A stretch of 24,832 bases of DNA, taken from positions 1-24,832 of the IMG/VR virus record IMGVR_UViG_3300036852_000136. One strand, written 5' to 3'. The translations under genes and the position numbers were made by a program. Origin of the DNA: a virus. Positions 12,765 to 20,000 of the stretch are shown here, one piece after another (position 1 is the stretch's first letter; the number at the start of each line of letters is the position of its first letter). The notes beneath the pieces are model-generated. The model did not search any database and was not told the DNA's origin. It was given only the letters and a program-made list of their open reading frames with translations.

Positions 12765-12766
12765 CC

Positions 12767-13084
12767 GTGGCCCAGCTCCCGCAGTTCCTCCTCCGCCACG
12801 TCGTCACCATCGAGCCGAAGACCGGCGACGGTCCGTTCGGCCCGGTGCTCGGGCCGGCGACCACGGTGCGCGTGTTCCTCGACCAGGGGCGTCGCATGGT
12901 GCGTCGCGCCGACGGGGTTCAGGTGGTGAGCGAGGCCAGCATCTACGCCCCCCTGGCGACCGTCTGCCCGCCCGGGAGCCGGGTCACGCTCCCCGACGGG
13001 CGCACCGCCGACGTGATCGTGGCCAAGCGCCGCGATGGCGGTGGGCTGGCGACGCCGGACCACCTTGAGGTCAGCCTCACTTGA
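12767..13084 (+). CDS. Head completion/stopper protein (SPP1 gp16-like)
   Basis: A 105-residue protein from GTG 12767. It has a beta-barrel pattern: LRHVVTIEPKTGDGPFGPVL, ATTVRVFLDQGRRMVRRADG, VVSEASIYAPLATVCPPGSR, VTLPDGRTADVIVAKRRDGG and HLEVSLT. The SxIYAPL...PxGSRVTLPDGR element is typical of head-closure (stopper) and Ad2-type connectors that plug the portal channel after packaging. Size and place between the gp15-like adaptor and the gp10/gp17-like gene support the call. Confidence 0.8.
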   Translation: MAQLPQFLLRHVVTIEPKTGDGPFGPVLGPATTVRVFLDQGRRMVRRADGVQVVSEASIYAPLATVCPPGSRVTLPDGRTADVIVAKRRDGGGLATPDHLEVSLT

Positions 13085-13095
13085 GAGGACGGCGG

Positions 13096-13353
13096 TTGGC
13101 GACGCTGGCGGAGTTCTACGACGCTGAGAAGCGCCAGCCTGGTGACTACTGCAAGGTCACCAGCGACGATCCGGCCGCGACGGACCGCACCGTCTGGTAC
13201 ATCTGCGACCCCAACGGCTGGGTCGGTCGGCTCGTCAATCACACCGTCACCGAGCATGAGGACGGCACCATCACCGTTTCCCCTTCCATCCTCGACCCCA
13301 GGCCGGGCGGCTGGCACGGCTGGCTGGAGCGCGGCGAATGGCGGTCGGTCTGA
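13096..13353 (+). CDS. Small protein with SPSI...GWHGWL pattern (DUF6527-like)
   Basis: An 85-residue protein from TTG 13096, which has GAGAGGAC about five bases upstream. TTG 13081 in the same frame overlaps the previous stop and remains possible. Sequence: FYDAEKRQPGDYCKVTSDDP, TVWYICDPNGW, EDGTITVSPSILDP and GGWHGWLERGEWRSV. The SPSI then WHGWLxxGEW ending resembles small DUF6527-type proteins; this is by-eye recognition. Two Cys (YCKV, YICD) are not in a CxxC pair, so metal binding is uncertain. The stop overlaps the next ATG (TGATG). Confidence 0.72.
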   Translation: MATLAEFYDAEKRQPGDYCKVTSDDPAATDRTVWYICDPNGWVGRLVNHTVTEHEDGTITVSPSILDPRPGGWHGWLERGEWRSV

Positions 13354-13700
13354 TGGCCGGCTCCCGCATGGAGTGGTACGGCGACGAGGTCGAGGCACGC
13401 ACCTACGAGGCGGCGGCCGACGGGCTCGGCGAGGCGATGGAACACCTGCTCGGGGTCTCGCAGCAGCTCGTTCCGCTCGAGGAGGGCACCTTGTTGCGCA
13501 CGGGGAAGGCCGACGCCGACCGGGGCGACCTCGTGGGCGCGGTGTCGTTCGATGGGCCGTACGCGGTCGTGCAGCACGAGGCGCTGGACTACCGCCACGA
13601 CCCTGGCCGCCAAGCCAAGTACCTCGAATCGCCAGCCCATGCGGAGGCGCCGACCATGGCGGCGCTGATCGCCGCGCGCATCCGTGAGGCCATGGCCTGA
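13353..13700 (+). CDS. Head-tail connector/tail completion protein (HK97 gp10-like)
   Basis: A 115-residue protein starting at ATG 13353 in a TGATG overlap; ATG 13338 in frame is a longer alternative. Features: EARTYEAAADGLGEAMEHLLG helix, LVPLEEGTLLRTG, a beta stretch GDLVGAVSFDGPYAVVQHE, then LDYRHDPGRQAKYLESP and a final helix MAALIAARIREAM. The VPLxxGTLxxTG and YAxxQHE...GRQAKYLE elements are hallmarks of gp10-like minor structural/connector proteins. Its stop overlaps the start of the split small gene at 13700. Confidence 0.85.
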   Translation: MAGSRMEWYGDEVEARTYEAAADGLGEAMEHLLGVSQQLVPLEEGTLLRTGKADADRGDLVGAVSFDGPYAVVQHEALDYRHDPGRQAKYLESPAHAEAPTMAALIAARIREAMA

Positions 13701-13756
13701 TGACGACCATCGCGGTGGGACTTCGACGGGTTATTCACCGACATTCCTGCGGCTGA
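13700..13756 (+). pseudogene. 5' part of a small gene split by the endonuclease VII insertion
   Basis: The ATG at 13700 overlaps the previous stop, as at most junctions here. Codons 1-11 read MTTIAVGLRRV; after that the frame enters the endonuclease gene (antisense) and stops at 13754-13756. Codon 11 is GTT at 13730. A matching in-frame GTT occurs at 14406 in the 3' part. Removing the 676 bases between them restores one 37-codon frame. Confidence 0.5.
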
Positions 13757-14303
13757 CCTTAATTTGGTGAGTCTCCAAATACGCGACAGCGGATCGCAGG
13801 ATGTTGAGGTCATCGCAGAAGTTCCCGAGTCCGGCATTGCACTTCCCGCAGATCAGACCACGGCGGCACTTCCCGCACGACTTCCAGCGATCAGAACAGC
13901 AGGAATGATCGTGGTCGACGGTAAGACGTGGAGGAATCTTCCCGCAGATGAGGCACTTATGTCCCTGCGCCGCCGCTAGACGGTCTCGTTCGGGCTTGGT
14001 GAGTCCGTGCCTAACGCGCGGCTTCCTCTGCTGGTAGTCCCGTTGCCACGCTCGCTTCTCCTCGATGTGAGCGCGGTAGTACGCCGCGCCTCGGGCCTTG
14101 ACGCCTTCTGGATCCTCCGCCCGCTTGCGGCGCGCATACTCGCGCGCAGCGGCCTTGACGCGCTCGGGATGTCGCTCCTTATACCTCCGGGATGCCGCGC
14201 AACCGCATAGCTTGCACCGGCCCGCCAGACCGTCCTTGCTGGACTTGCTGCGGCCAAAGTCCGCTAGCGGTTTTTCGAGCTTGCACTCACTGCATCTCTT
14301 CAC
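13731..14303 (-). CDS. Endonuclease VII-type HNH (His-Me finger) nuclease
   Basis: A 190-residue minus-strand protein. N-terminal zinc ribbon: C4-x2-C7 and C30-x2-C33 (RCSECKLEKP, RCKLCG). The middle (40-100) is Arg/Glu-rich and helical. The recombination endonuclease VII core is at 100-178: GLTKPERDRLAAAQGHKCLIC with C117/C120, TVDHDHS with D130-H131-D132-H133, and RGLICGKCNAGLG with C152, C155 and N156, ending in AVAYLE. The start is GTG 14303 with GAGGGAG seven bases upstream. Known role: metal-dependent cutting of branched or specific DNA; phage free-standing members act as homing nucleases. The stop TAA lies exactly where the host gene is interrupted. Lower G+C than the surroundings marks it as a late arrival. 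Confidence 0.9.
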   Translation of the reverse strand: MKRCSECKLEKPLADFGRSKSSKDGLAGRCKLCGCAASRRYKERHPERVKAAAREYARRKRAEDPEGVKARGAAYYRAHIEEKRAWQRDYQQRKPRVRHGLTKPERDRLAAAQGHKCLICGKIPPRLTVDHDHSCCSDRWKSCGKCRRGLICGKCNAGLGNFCDDLNILRSAVAYLETHQIKVSRRNVGE

Positions 14304-14390
14304 GCAGTTACTCCCTCATCGCCGGAAGTTTGGCCGAACTGGTGTCGTAGTCGCCTATCGCAAATAGTATCACACGCAAGGACTTTGCGA

Positions 14391-14489
14391 TTGATAATCG
14401 AGCGAGTTGCCTACATCGATGATCGCGCCATCCGGTTCGAGTCATGGCCGCAGGCACTCGCCGAGCTGGACAAGGCGCTGGGCACCTGA
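14391..14489 (+). pseudogene. 3' part of the split small gene
   Basis: A frame with typical local codon use reads VAYIDDRAIRFESW and then LAELDKALGT, ending at TGA 14487-14489, which overlaps the next ATG. It joins in frame with the 5' part at 13700. An upstream TTG at 14391 preceded by AAGGAC eight bases away could still start a 32-residue product, so residual expression is possible. Bases 14304-14390, upstream of it, look A+T richer and contain the endonuclease start signals on the other strand but no other gene. Confidence 0.5.
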
Positions 14490-14782
14490 TGGCCACCACT
14501 TACGACCTCGGCAGCGGCCACCGGGCCCGGTTCTACCGCACGTCCATCGCCGAGTGGCCCATCGGCGCTGTCGACCTCTATCGGGCTCCGGACGGTTCGC
14601 CGTGTGGGTGCAGCCTGCCGTTCGCCGACAGCCCGGAGGCGTGGCGTACACGGGCGGATGGGAGCGTGCTCCCGGGCTGGCAGGTCATCTCCCATGCGCC
14701 GCTCACCCTGATCCCGTCGGTCGTCTGCGCCCGCTGCGGAACGCACGGCTTCATCACCGACGGGCGCTGGAGGGCGGTCTGA
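14489..14782 (+). CDS. Small Cys-containing protein of unknown function
   Basis: A 97-residue protein whose ATG (14489) overlaps the stop of the split gene. It reads SGHRARFYRTSIAEWPIGAVD, PDGSPCGCSLPFADS, VLPGWQVISHAPLTL and VCARCGTHGFITDGRWRAV. Cys/His residues C39, C41, H69, C80, C83 and H86 could form one or two metal sites. The terminal HGFxxxGRW resembles the end of the protein at 13096. No catalytic motif. Its stop overlaps the tail terminator start, giving coupled translation. Confidence 0.75.
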   Translation: MATTYDLGSGHRARFYRTSIAEWPIGAVDLYRAPDGSPCGCSLPFADSPEAWRTRADGSVLPGWQVISHAPLTLIPSVVCARCGTHGFITDGRWRAV

Positions 14783-15219
14783 TGGCCTTCACCAGCGACC
14801 TGCTCGCCGGCCTTGCCGTGTTCCTGGACGACGCCGGAATCGGCGCCTGGCATCCCGACGGGGCGCCATACACAGCCGATGAGGTGGCAATCACGCTGCG
14901 GGCGCTGCCGGACAAGCCGGACCGGGCGCTGGCGCTCGCCGCGTACCCGCTGAGCGACCACCCGAGCGAGAACGACAGCAAGATCGGTGTGCAGGTCCGC
15001 ACCCGTGGCGCTGGCCAGGACCCACGCGGCGCCGACGACCTCAACGACGCGGTGTTCGAGGTGCTGCACGGCCTGACGGAGACGGTGATCGGCGGGGTCT
15101 ACGTGATCCAGGCGCTGCGCCAGTCCAGCGCGCCGCTCGGCCGCGACGAGTCCGGGCGATTCGAGGCCGTCTCGAACTTCCACCTGGACTGCGCCCGTCC
15201 GACGCCGCTTCGCCCCTGA
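14782..15219 (+). CDS. Tail terminator protein
   Basis: A 145-residue protein from ATG 14782. Pattern: DLLAGLAVFLDDAGIGAWHP, EVAITLRALPDKPDRALALA, YPLSDHPSENDSKIGVQVRTRG, DPRGADDLNDAVFEVLHGLT, then VYVIQALRQSSAPLGRDESGR and FEAVSNFHLD. The helix, strand (VQVRxRG) and ADDLNDAVFExLHG arrangement is typical of siphovirus tail terminators (minor capsid/gp17-like family). These cap the tail tube and join it to the head. The location right before the major tail gene agrees. Confidence 0.85.
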   Translation: MAFTSDLLAGLAVFLDDAGIGAWHPDGAPYTADEVAITLRALPDKPDRALALAAYPLSDHPSENDSKIGVQVRTRGAGQDPRGADDLNDAVFEVLHGLTETVIGGVYVIQALRQSSAPLGRDESGRFEAVSNFHLDCARPTPLRP

Positions 15220-15347
15220 CCTACCAGATCAGGAGCAACCAGTAGCTGGCCAGTAGTTCCGCCGCGCCTCCGGCGCCCCTCTCTCACCCCGACCGGCCCG
15301 CTTCCGCGCGCCCGGCCACCTGTCCGCACAACCAGCAAGGAGGCCAT
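15220..15347 (+). other. Leader before the major tail gene
   Basis: A 128-base gap without a gene. It contains a small hairpin GCGCC-TCC-GGCGC (15264-15276), an imperfect CAGTAG repeat near 15240-15255, and ends in the strong ribosome site AAGGAGG. With the leader of the capsid gene it is one of only two large gaps inside the structural run, each ahead of a high-copy virion protein. No clear -10/-35 pair is visible. Confidence 0.4.
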
Positions 15348-15818
15348 GTGGCCAACGTCACCGCCCTCGCGCGGAAGTTCAAGGTCGAGGTCAGCACGGT
15401 CTACCCGGCCGTGCCCACCTCGGGCGACTGGTCGCAGGTGATCGGCATCAGCGACCTGACGCCGAAGGTCGACCCGACCATGCAGGACGCCGACGACTAC
15501 GACTCCGACGGCTGGGGCCGCAGTGAGAAGACCTTCCAGAAGTGGTCGCTGGAACTGACCTTCTTCCGCAAGAAGGACGGCGTGAGCGGCGACTACAACG
15601 CCGCGCAGGAGATCATCCGGGCGGCCGAGGACCAGTTCGGCGACGGCTCGCGCGTGGAGGTCCGCTGGTACGACCGCGACGGCGGGCCGGAGGCGTTCCA
15701 GGGCGTGGCGAACGTGCAATGGGAACGCGCCAACTCCGGGGTCACCGACTTGGACGCCGCCAAGGTCACCCTGACCGGCGACGGCCCGCGCACCACGATC
15801 AGCAACCCCGCAGCCTGA
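15348..15818 (+). CDS. Major tail protein
   Basis: A 156-residue protein from GTG 15348 with AAGGAGG seven bases upstream. An overlapping ATG at 15346 is in another frame. Features: VEVSTVYPAVPTSGDWSQVI, GISDLTPKVDPTMQDADDYD, SEKTFQKWSLELTFFRKKDG, then VRWYDRDGGPEAFQGVANVQ and a terminal VTLTGDGPRTTI. The INDLTP...DxxDYDSDGWxxxEKTxxxW motif is characteristic of siphovirus tail tube proteins. It polymerises in hexameric rings around the tape measure. There is no Ig-like C-terminal extension. Confidence 0.9.
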   Translation: MANVTALARKFKVEVSTVYPAVPTSGDWSQVIGISDLTPKVDPTMQDADDYDSDGWGRSEKTFQKWSLELTFFRKKDGVSGDYNAAQEIIRAAEDQFGDGSRVEVRWYDRDGGPEAFQGVANVQWERANSGVTDLDAAKVTLTGDGPRTTISNPAA

Positions 15819-15820
15819 CG

Positions 15821-16021
15821 GTGAGCGTCGACTTCCCGCGCGCCTGGGAGATCGCCAGGGCCACCCCGATGGAACAGCACGACCCGAAGTGCAGCTACCG
15901 GCAGCTCGGCGGCGGTGGCCTGCTCTGCGACTGCGCCGTCCTCACCCAGCACCCCGAGTACCTCGATGACGTACTCCAGACAGCCGGCGGGGTGCCCTAC
16001 CAACGGAAGGCGGCCACCTGA
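15821..16021 (+). CDS. Conserved small Cys protein of tail modules
   Basis: A 66-residue protein from GTG 15821, three bases after the tail gene stop. It contains DFPRAWEIARATPMEQHDPK, CSYRQLGGGGLLCDC and LTQHPEYLDDVLQTAGG. C24, C36, C38 and H44 (or H20) could bind one metal ion. I recognise this pattern from small proteins lying beside major tail genes in actinobacterial phages. No function is established to my knowledge. Its stop overlaps the next ATG. Confidence 0.78.
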   Translation: MSVDFPRAWEIARATPMEQHDPKCSYRQLGGGGLLCDCAVLTQHPEYLDDVLQTAGGVPYQRKAAT

Positions 16022-16335
16022 TGGCGGGACACGGGCACGTCGTCCCGAACCCGGACGGCTCGAAGGCCCGCTGCGGTGGTCCGGCCATCTGCTCCGAGTG
16101 TGCCCGCGAGGCCGGGGCGCGGGCGAACGCGTCCAGCGTCGACATCGAGATGCTGTCCGCCGCCCTTCATAGCGTCTACCAGGCCGAGGCCCACCGTCGT
16201 GGCGACGTGCGACACGCCGACCGCTACGAGGATCTGCCCGAGGCCACCAAGGAGTGGGACCGCGTGCTGGCCCGCTGGATCGTCCGGCACTGGACGCCGG
16301 CCTTCGATCCCGCCAAGGGGGTGCCACCGGCCTGA
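16021..16335 (+). CDS. Conserved small Cys/His phage protein
   Basis: A 104-residue protein from ATG 16021 in a TGATG overlap. The N-terminus HGHVVPNPDGSKARCGGPAI then CSECAREAG gives a likely zinc site (H4/H6, C18, C24, C27). The second half is helical: VDIEMLSAALHSVYQAEAHR then YEDLPEATKEWDRVLARWIV. The YEDLPEATKEWDR motif recurs in other actinophage small proteins. Function unknown. The stop overlaps the start of the chaperone gene, so it belongs to the tail operon. Confidence 0.78.
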   Translation: MAGHGHVVPNPDGSKARCGGPAICSECAREAGARANASSVDIEMLSAALHSVYQAEAHRRGDVRHADRYEDLPEATKEWDRVLARWIVRHWTPAFDPAKGVPPA

Positions 16336-16916
16336 TGGGCGAGTTCAAGGATCTCGCGGACTACCTCGACCCTGACCTGCGGCTGCCGTGGAAGGGCAAG
16401 GAGTACCGGATCGCCGCGCCATCGGCAGAGGTGGGGCTCCGCTGCCAGCAGTACGCCACCATCGCCAAGGCGCTGGCATTCCGCGTACTCGAAGCCAAGG
16501 AGGCGGGCGAGGGCGGCGACGCAGCCGAGGCGCTGGAGCTGTCCGACCGCGAGCGGCAGGTGCTGTCGGACACCGACGAGGTCGTCATGTACCGGGAGCT
16601 GCTCGGGGCGACCTACGACGAGCTGGCCGCCGACGGGGCGTCCTGGCCGGTCATCAAGCACATGGCGATGACCGCGATGACCTACTTCACCGTCGGCGAG
16701 GAGGCCGCTGTCGCCGCGTGGGAAGGCCCGGGAAAAGCGGAGCCGCCGAACCGGGCGGCACGGCGGGCGGCAGCGAAATCGACCGGTACGGCCGCGGCGA
16801 ACGAGACGAAGCGACGGGCCTCTACGAGTGGTACGAGGTCCCGGACAGCAAACGGCCAACCACCAGCGGCGAAACCGTCACGTGGCGGGACCTCTTCTCG
16901 CGCTGGTCGCACGTAG
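16335..16916 (+). CDS. Tail assembly chaperone, short form (G-like)
   Basis: A 193-residue product from ATG 16335. Features: FKDLADYLDPDLRLPWKGKE, YRIAAPSAEVGLRCQQYATI, LSDRERQVLSDTDEVVMYRE, LLGATYDELAADGASWPVIK and HMAMTAMTYFTVGEEAAVAA. These match the N-terminal domain of actinophage tail assembly chaperones, which bind the tape measure during tail assembly. The in-frame end after the slippery site is a basic, low-complexity tail (RRAAAKSTGTAAANETKRR). It lies directly before the tape measure gene, as expected for lambda G/T-like pairs. Confidence 0.88.
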   Translation: MGEFKDLADYLDPDLRLPWKGKEYRIAAPSAEVGLRCQQYATIAKALAFRVLEAKEAGEGGDAAEALELSDRERQVLSDTDEVVMYRELLGATYDELAADGASWPVIKHMAMTAMTYFTVGEEAAVAAWEGPGKAEPPNRAARRAAAKSTGTAAANETKRRASTSGTRSRTANGQPPAAKPSRGGTSSRAGRT

Positions 16917-17068
16917 AGGCCGACCTGCACGCCGTCTACGGCGTCGACATGGAGGACGCGGCGCTACTCCGCGCCCGCACCTGGCGGTGGCTGCGCGTGC
17001 GGATCGTCGGGCTGCTGCACGCCGACACGCGCATCCTCCGCGCGCTCACCCCCGCAAGCCAGCGCTGA
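16335..17068 (+). CDS. Tail assembly chaperone, frameshifted long form (GT-like)
   Basis: The product made when ribosomes slip back one base at GGGAAAA (16730-16736). The first 134 codons are shared with the short form. Reading then continues in the -1 frame from 16736 to the stop at 17066-17068, for about 244 residues. The added segment reads LYEWYEVPDSKRPTTSGET, WRDLFSRWSHVEADLHAVYG, then RTWRWLRVRIVGLL and a basic end. Its ordered, tryptophan-rich content contrasts with the low-complexity zero-frame tail, which supports the frameshift. Only a minority of ribosomes should make it. Confidence 0.85.
16730..16736 (+). promoter_or_regulatory. -1 programmed frameshift site GGGAAAA
   Basis: The heptamer reads G GGA AAA in the zero frame and slips to GGG AAA, fitting the X XXY YYZ rule used by many siphovirus G-T chaperone genes. 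The downstream sequence is G+C rich and can form stems, but no single clear pseudoknot was assigned by eye. Confidence 0.85.
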
Positions 17069-17090
17069 CCCGAGAGGACGGTGAGTCGCG

Positions 17091-20000
17091 TTGTCCTTGA
17101 CGGTCGGCGAACTCGCTGTCTATCTCACGCTGGACCGGGACGCCTACCGGCGTGGGCTGGCGCAGTCCAAGCAGGATCTCAAGGGGTTCCAGCGGGACGC
17201 GGAGCGCTCAGCCGCCGAGCTGCGGCGCCGCTACGAGGCGGAGGGTGCCGCCGCCGGCAAGGGATTCGCGGCCAAGCTCAACCAGGGCCTCAAGGGTGCC
17301 GGCAAGACCGTCAAGGTGCCGGTGGAGCCGGACACGGCCGGGTTCAAGGAGAAGACCGAGGCAGCCACCCGCACCCGGCCCGCCAAGGTGCTGGTGGAGC
17401 CGGACCTCACCCGGTTCGGGCCGGAGACCCGCGCCTACCTGGAGCGCCTCTCGCTGGAGGAGCGGGTCAAGGTCGTCTCGGCGCTCGACAACGCCTCGCT
17501 GCGCCGGGTGGTCGACGAGGCCAAGGCCAAGGTCAAGGCCGACGAGCCGAAGGCCAAGGTCCACTTCGAGTACGACCGCGACGCGCTTTCCAAGGCCCGG
17601 AGCGACATCGGCGGGTTCTCCGGCTTCTTGTCCCGCGCGTTCTCGCTGATCAAGATCCCCGCCATCGCGGCCGGCGTGAACGCGGGCACGGTCGCGCTCG
17701 GGGCCGCCGCCGCCGGCGCGATCAGCCTCACCTCGGCGCTGCTCCCACTGACCGGCGTGCTGGCCGCCCTGCCGGGGCTGATGGCCCCGCTCGGGCAGGG
17801 GCTCGGCGTGGTGAAGCTGGCCACCTTCGGCGTGGGCGACGCCTTCAAGGCACTGACGACCTCCCAGCAGCAGGCGGGCTCCTCGGCGTCCAGTGGCGCC
17901 AGCGCGCAGCGGGCGGCGGCCAAGGCGATCGAGTCCGCCCAGCGGGGCGTCCGCGACGCCAGCGAGGGCGTGGCCGATGCGTCCCGGAACCTCAAGCAGG
18001 CCACCCAGGGCGTCACCGATGCGCAGAAGGACGCCAAGGCCGCGCAGGTGGAGCTGAACGACGCGCGCAAGGAGGCCCGCGAGCGGCTCCAGGATCTCCG
18101 TCTGGCGGAGGCCGGGCTGCACCTGGACGAACGTGGCGCCGCGCTGGACCTCAAGGAGGCGCTCGCCGACCTCGCCAAGACGCAGGCTGACCCGACCGCC
18201 ACCGAGCTCGAGAAGCAGCGGGCCAAGCTGCGGGTCGACCAGGCCAAGCAGACGGAGAAGGAGGTCGCCGCCCGGCTCCGCGACAACGCGGAGGAGACCG
18301 CCAAGGGTGTCGAGGGCTCCGACCTGGTCGTCTCCGCCAAGCAGCGGCTGGTGCAGGCCCAAAAGCAGGTCACCGACGCGCAGCGGCAGGCCGCCGACGC
18401 CGCCCGCGGGGTCGCCAAGGCCAACGAGCGGCTCGCGGACGCGCAGAAGGATCTCGCGGAGGCGCACCTGCGGACCGCCGAGGCCGCCGACAAGGCCACC
18501 TCCGCGCAGAGCAGGCTCGCCTATGCGATGGCGCAGCTCTCCCCGGCGGGCCGCCGCTTCGTCCGCTTCCTGGCCAACGACCTGAAGCCGCGATTCCTGG
18601 AGCTGTCCCACATCGCGCAGACGGGCCTGTTCCCAGGGCTCCAGCACGGCATCTCGATGCTGGTGAGCACCTACCTGCCGCTGGCACGCCGCGGCGTCGG
18701 GCAGACCGCCAGCGCCCTGGGCGATCTGGCCGAGCGGGGTGCCCGCATGGTCACCTCCGGGCCGTGGCGCCGCGACTTCGCGGCGATGGTGGCCAACAAC
18801 ACCCGCCTGCTGACCGTCTACGGCGGCGCTGGCCTGCACGTCGCCGACGCGCTCCGCAACGTGATCATGGCGGCCGAGCCGCTCGTCAACTGGATCGCGC
18901 GGCTGGCGGCCGGCTGGGCCAAGACGATCGACAAGGAGTCGGTGGCGGCGCGGCAGAGCGGCCAGCTCGCCGACTTCTTCGACCGGACTCGGCAGGTGCT
19001 TGGTCTGTTGCTTGGCACGCTCGGCCACTTCGCCCACGCGCTCATCCCGGTCTTCGCGGGCGGCACCACGATGGGCATGGACTTCCTGAAGATCATCGAG
19101 CGGGGCGCCACCGACTTCGACCACTGGACGCACAGCGCGCAGGGTGCCGCCTCGATCGGCAAGCTGTTCTCCGAGGCACGGCCCGTGCTGGCCGCCATCG
19201 GCCGGCTGATCCTGGCCGTCGGCAAAAACCTGCGCGGCATGACCGGCGGGCTGACCGGCGGCGGGCTCGCCAAGCTGCTCGACCAGATCAGCACGAGCGC
19301 CGTGCCCGCGCTGATGTCGCTGGCCAAGACCGCCAGCGGCCAGTTCATCACCAACCTCGTGTCGCTGGCGACCGGCATCTCGCGGATCCTCGGCTCGGTC
19401 GCTGGCGGCTCGGGCACGCTCACCAGCTTCGTCGGGGTCCTGGGGGTCCTCGCCAACGTGACCGCCACGCTGCTGGACCACGTCCCCGGCCTGGACCACC
19501 TGGTGGTGGCGATCACCACACTCGCCGCGATCGGCAAGGCGACCGGCCTGACCTCCCTGATCGCCGCGTTCCCACAGATGCGCGTCAACGCGGCGCTGCT
19601 GGAGTCGCAGGGCAAGAAGACCAACCTTCAGCTCGCCTGGATGATCGCCCTCAAGGTCCGCGACGGCGCCGTCACCGCCGCCAACTGGGCCAGGGAGGCG
19701 GCGGTCTACCTCGCCCGCAAGGTCGCGCTGGCCGCGCAGGTCGTGGGGATGCTGGCGGTCCGGGGCGCCACGCTGGCGTGGACCGCCGCGCAGTGGCTGC
19801 TGAACGCGGCGATGCTTGCCAACCCGATCGGGCTGTGGATCGCGGGCATCGCCGCCGCGATCGCCGTGATTGTCCTGATCGCGACCAAGACGACCTGGTT
19901 CCAGACGATCTGGCGGGTGGCTTGGGGTGCCATCAAGGGCGCCGCCAAGGCGACCTGGGACTGGATCAAGGGCAACTGGCCGCTGCTGCTGGCCATCCTC

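Noticed and set aside
13731-14408. Group I intron carrying an antisense nuclease gene
   Set aside because: The possible junctions do not give both a U before the 5' site and a final G, and no conserved core pairing was recognised; simple gene insertion is preferred, although the frame is restored by exact removal.
17081-18190. Plus-strand frame starting at GTG 17081 within the tape measure gene
   Set aside because: A frame-shifted shadow rich in Gly/Arg; the tape measure frame from TTG 17091 has clear family features.
17208-19499. Long minus-strand open frame (over 700 codons) opposite the tape measure gene
   Set aside because: Low-complexity Gly/Arg/Val composition typical of an antisense shadow of a high-GC gene; no ribosome site and no domain.
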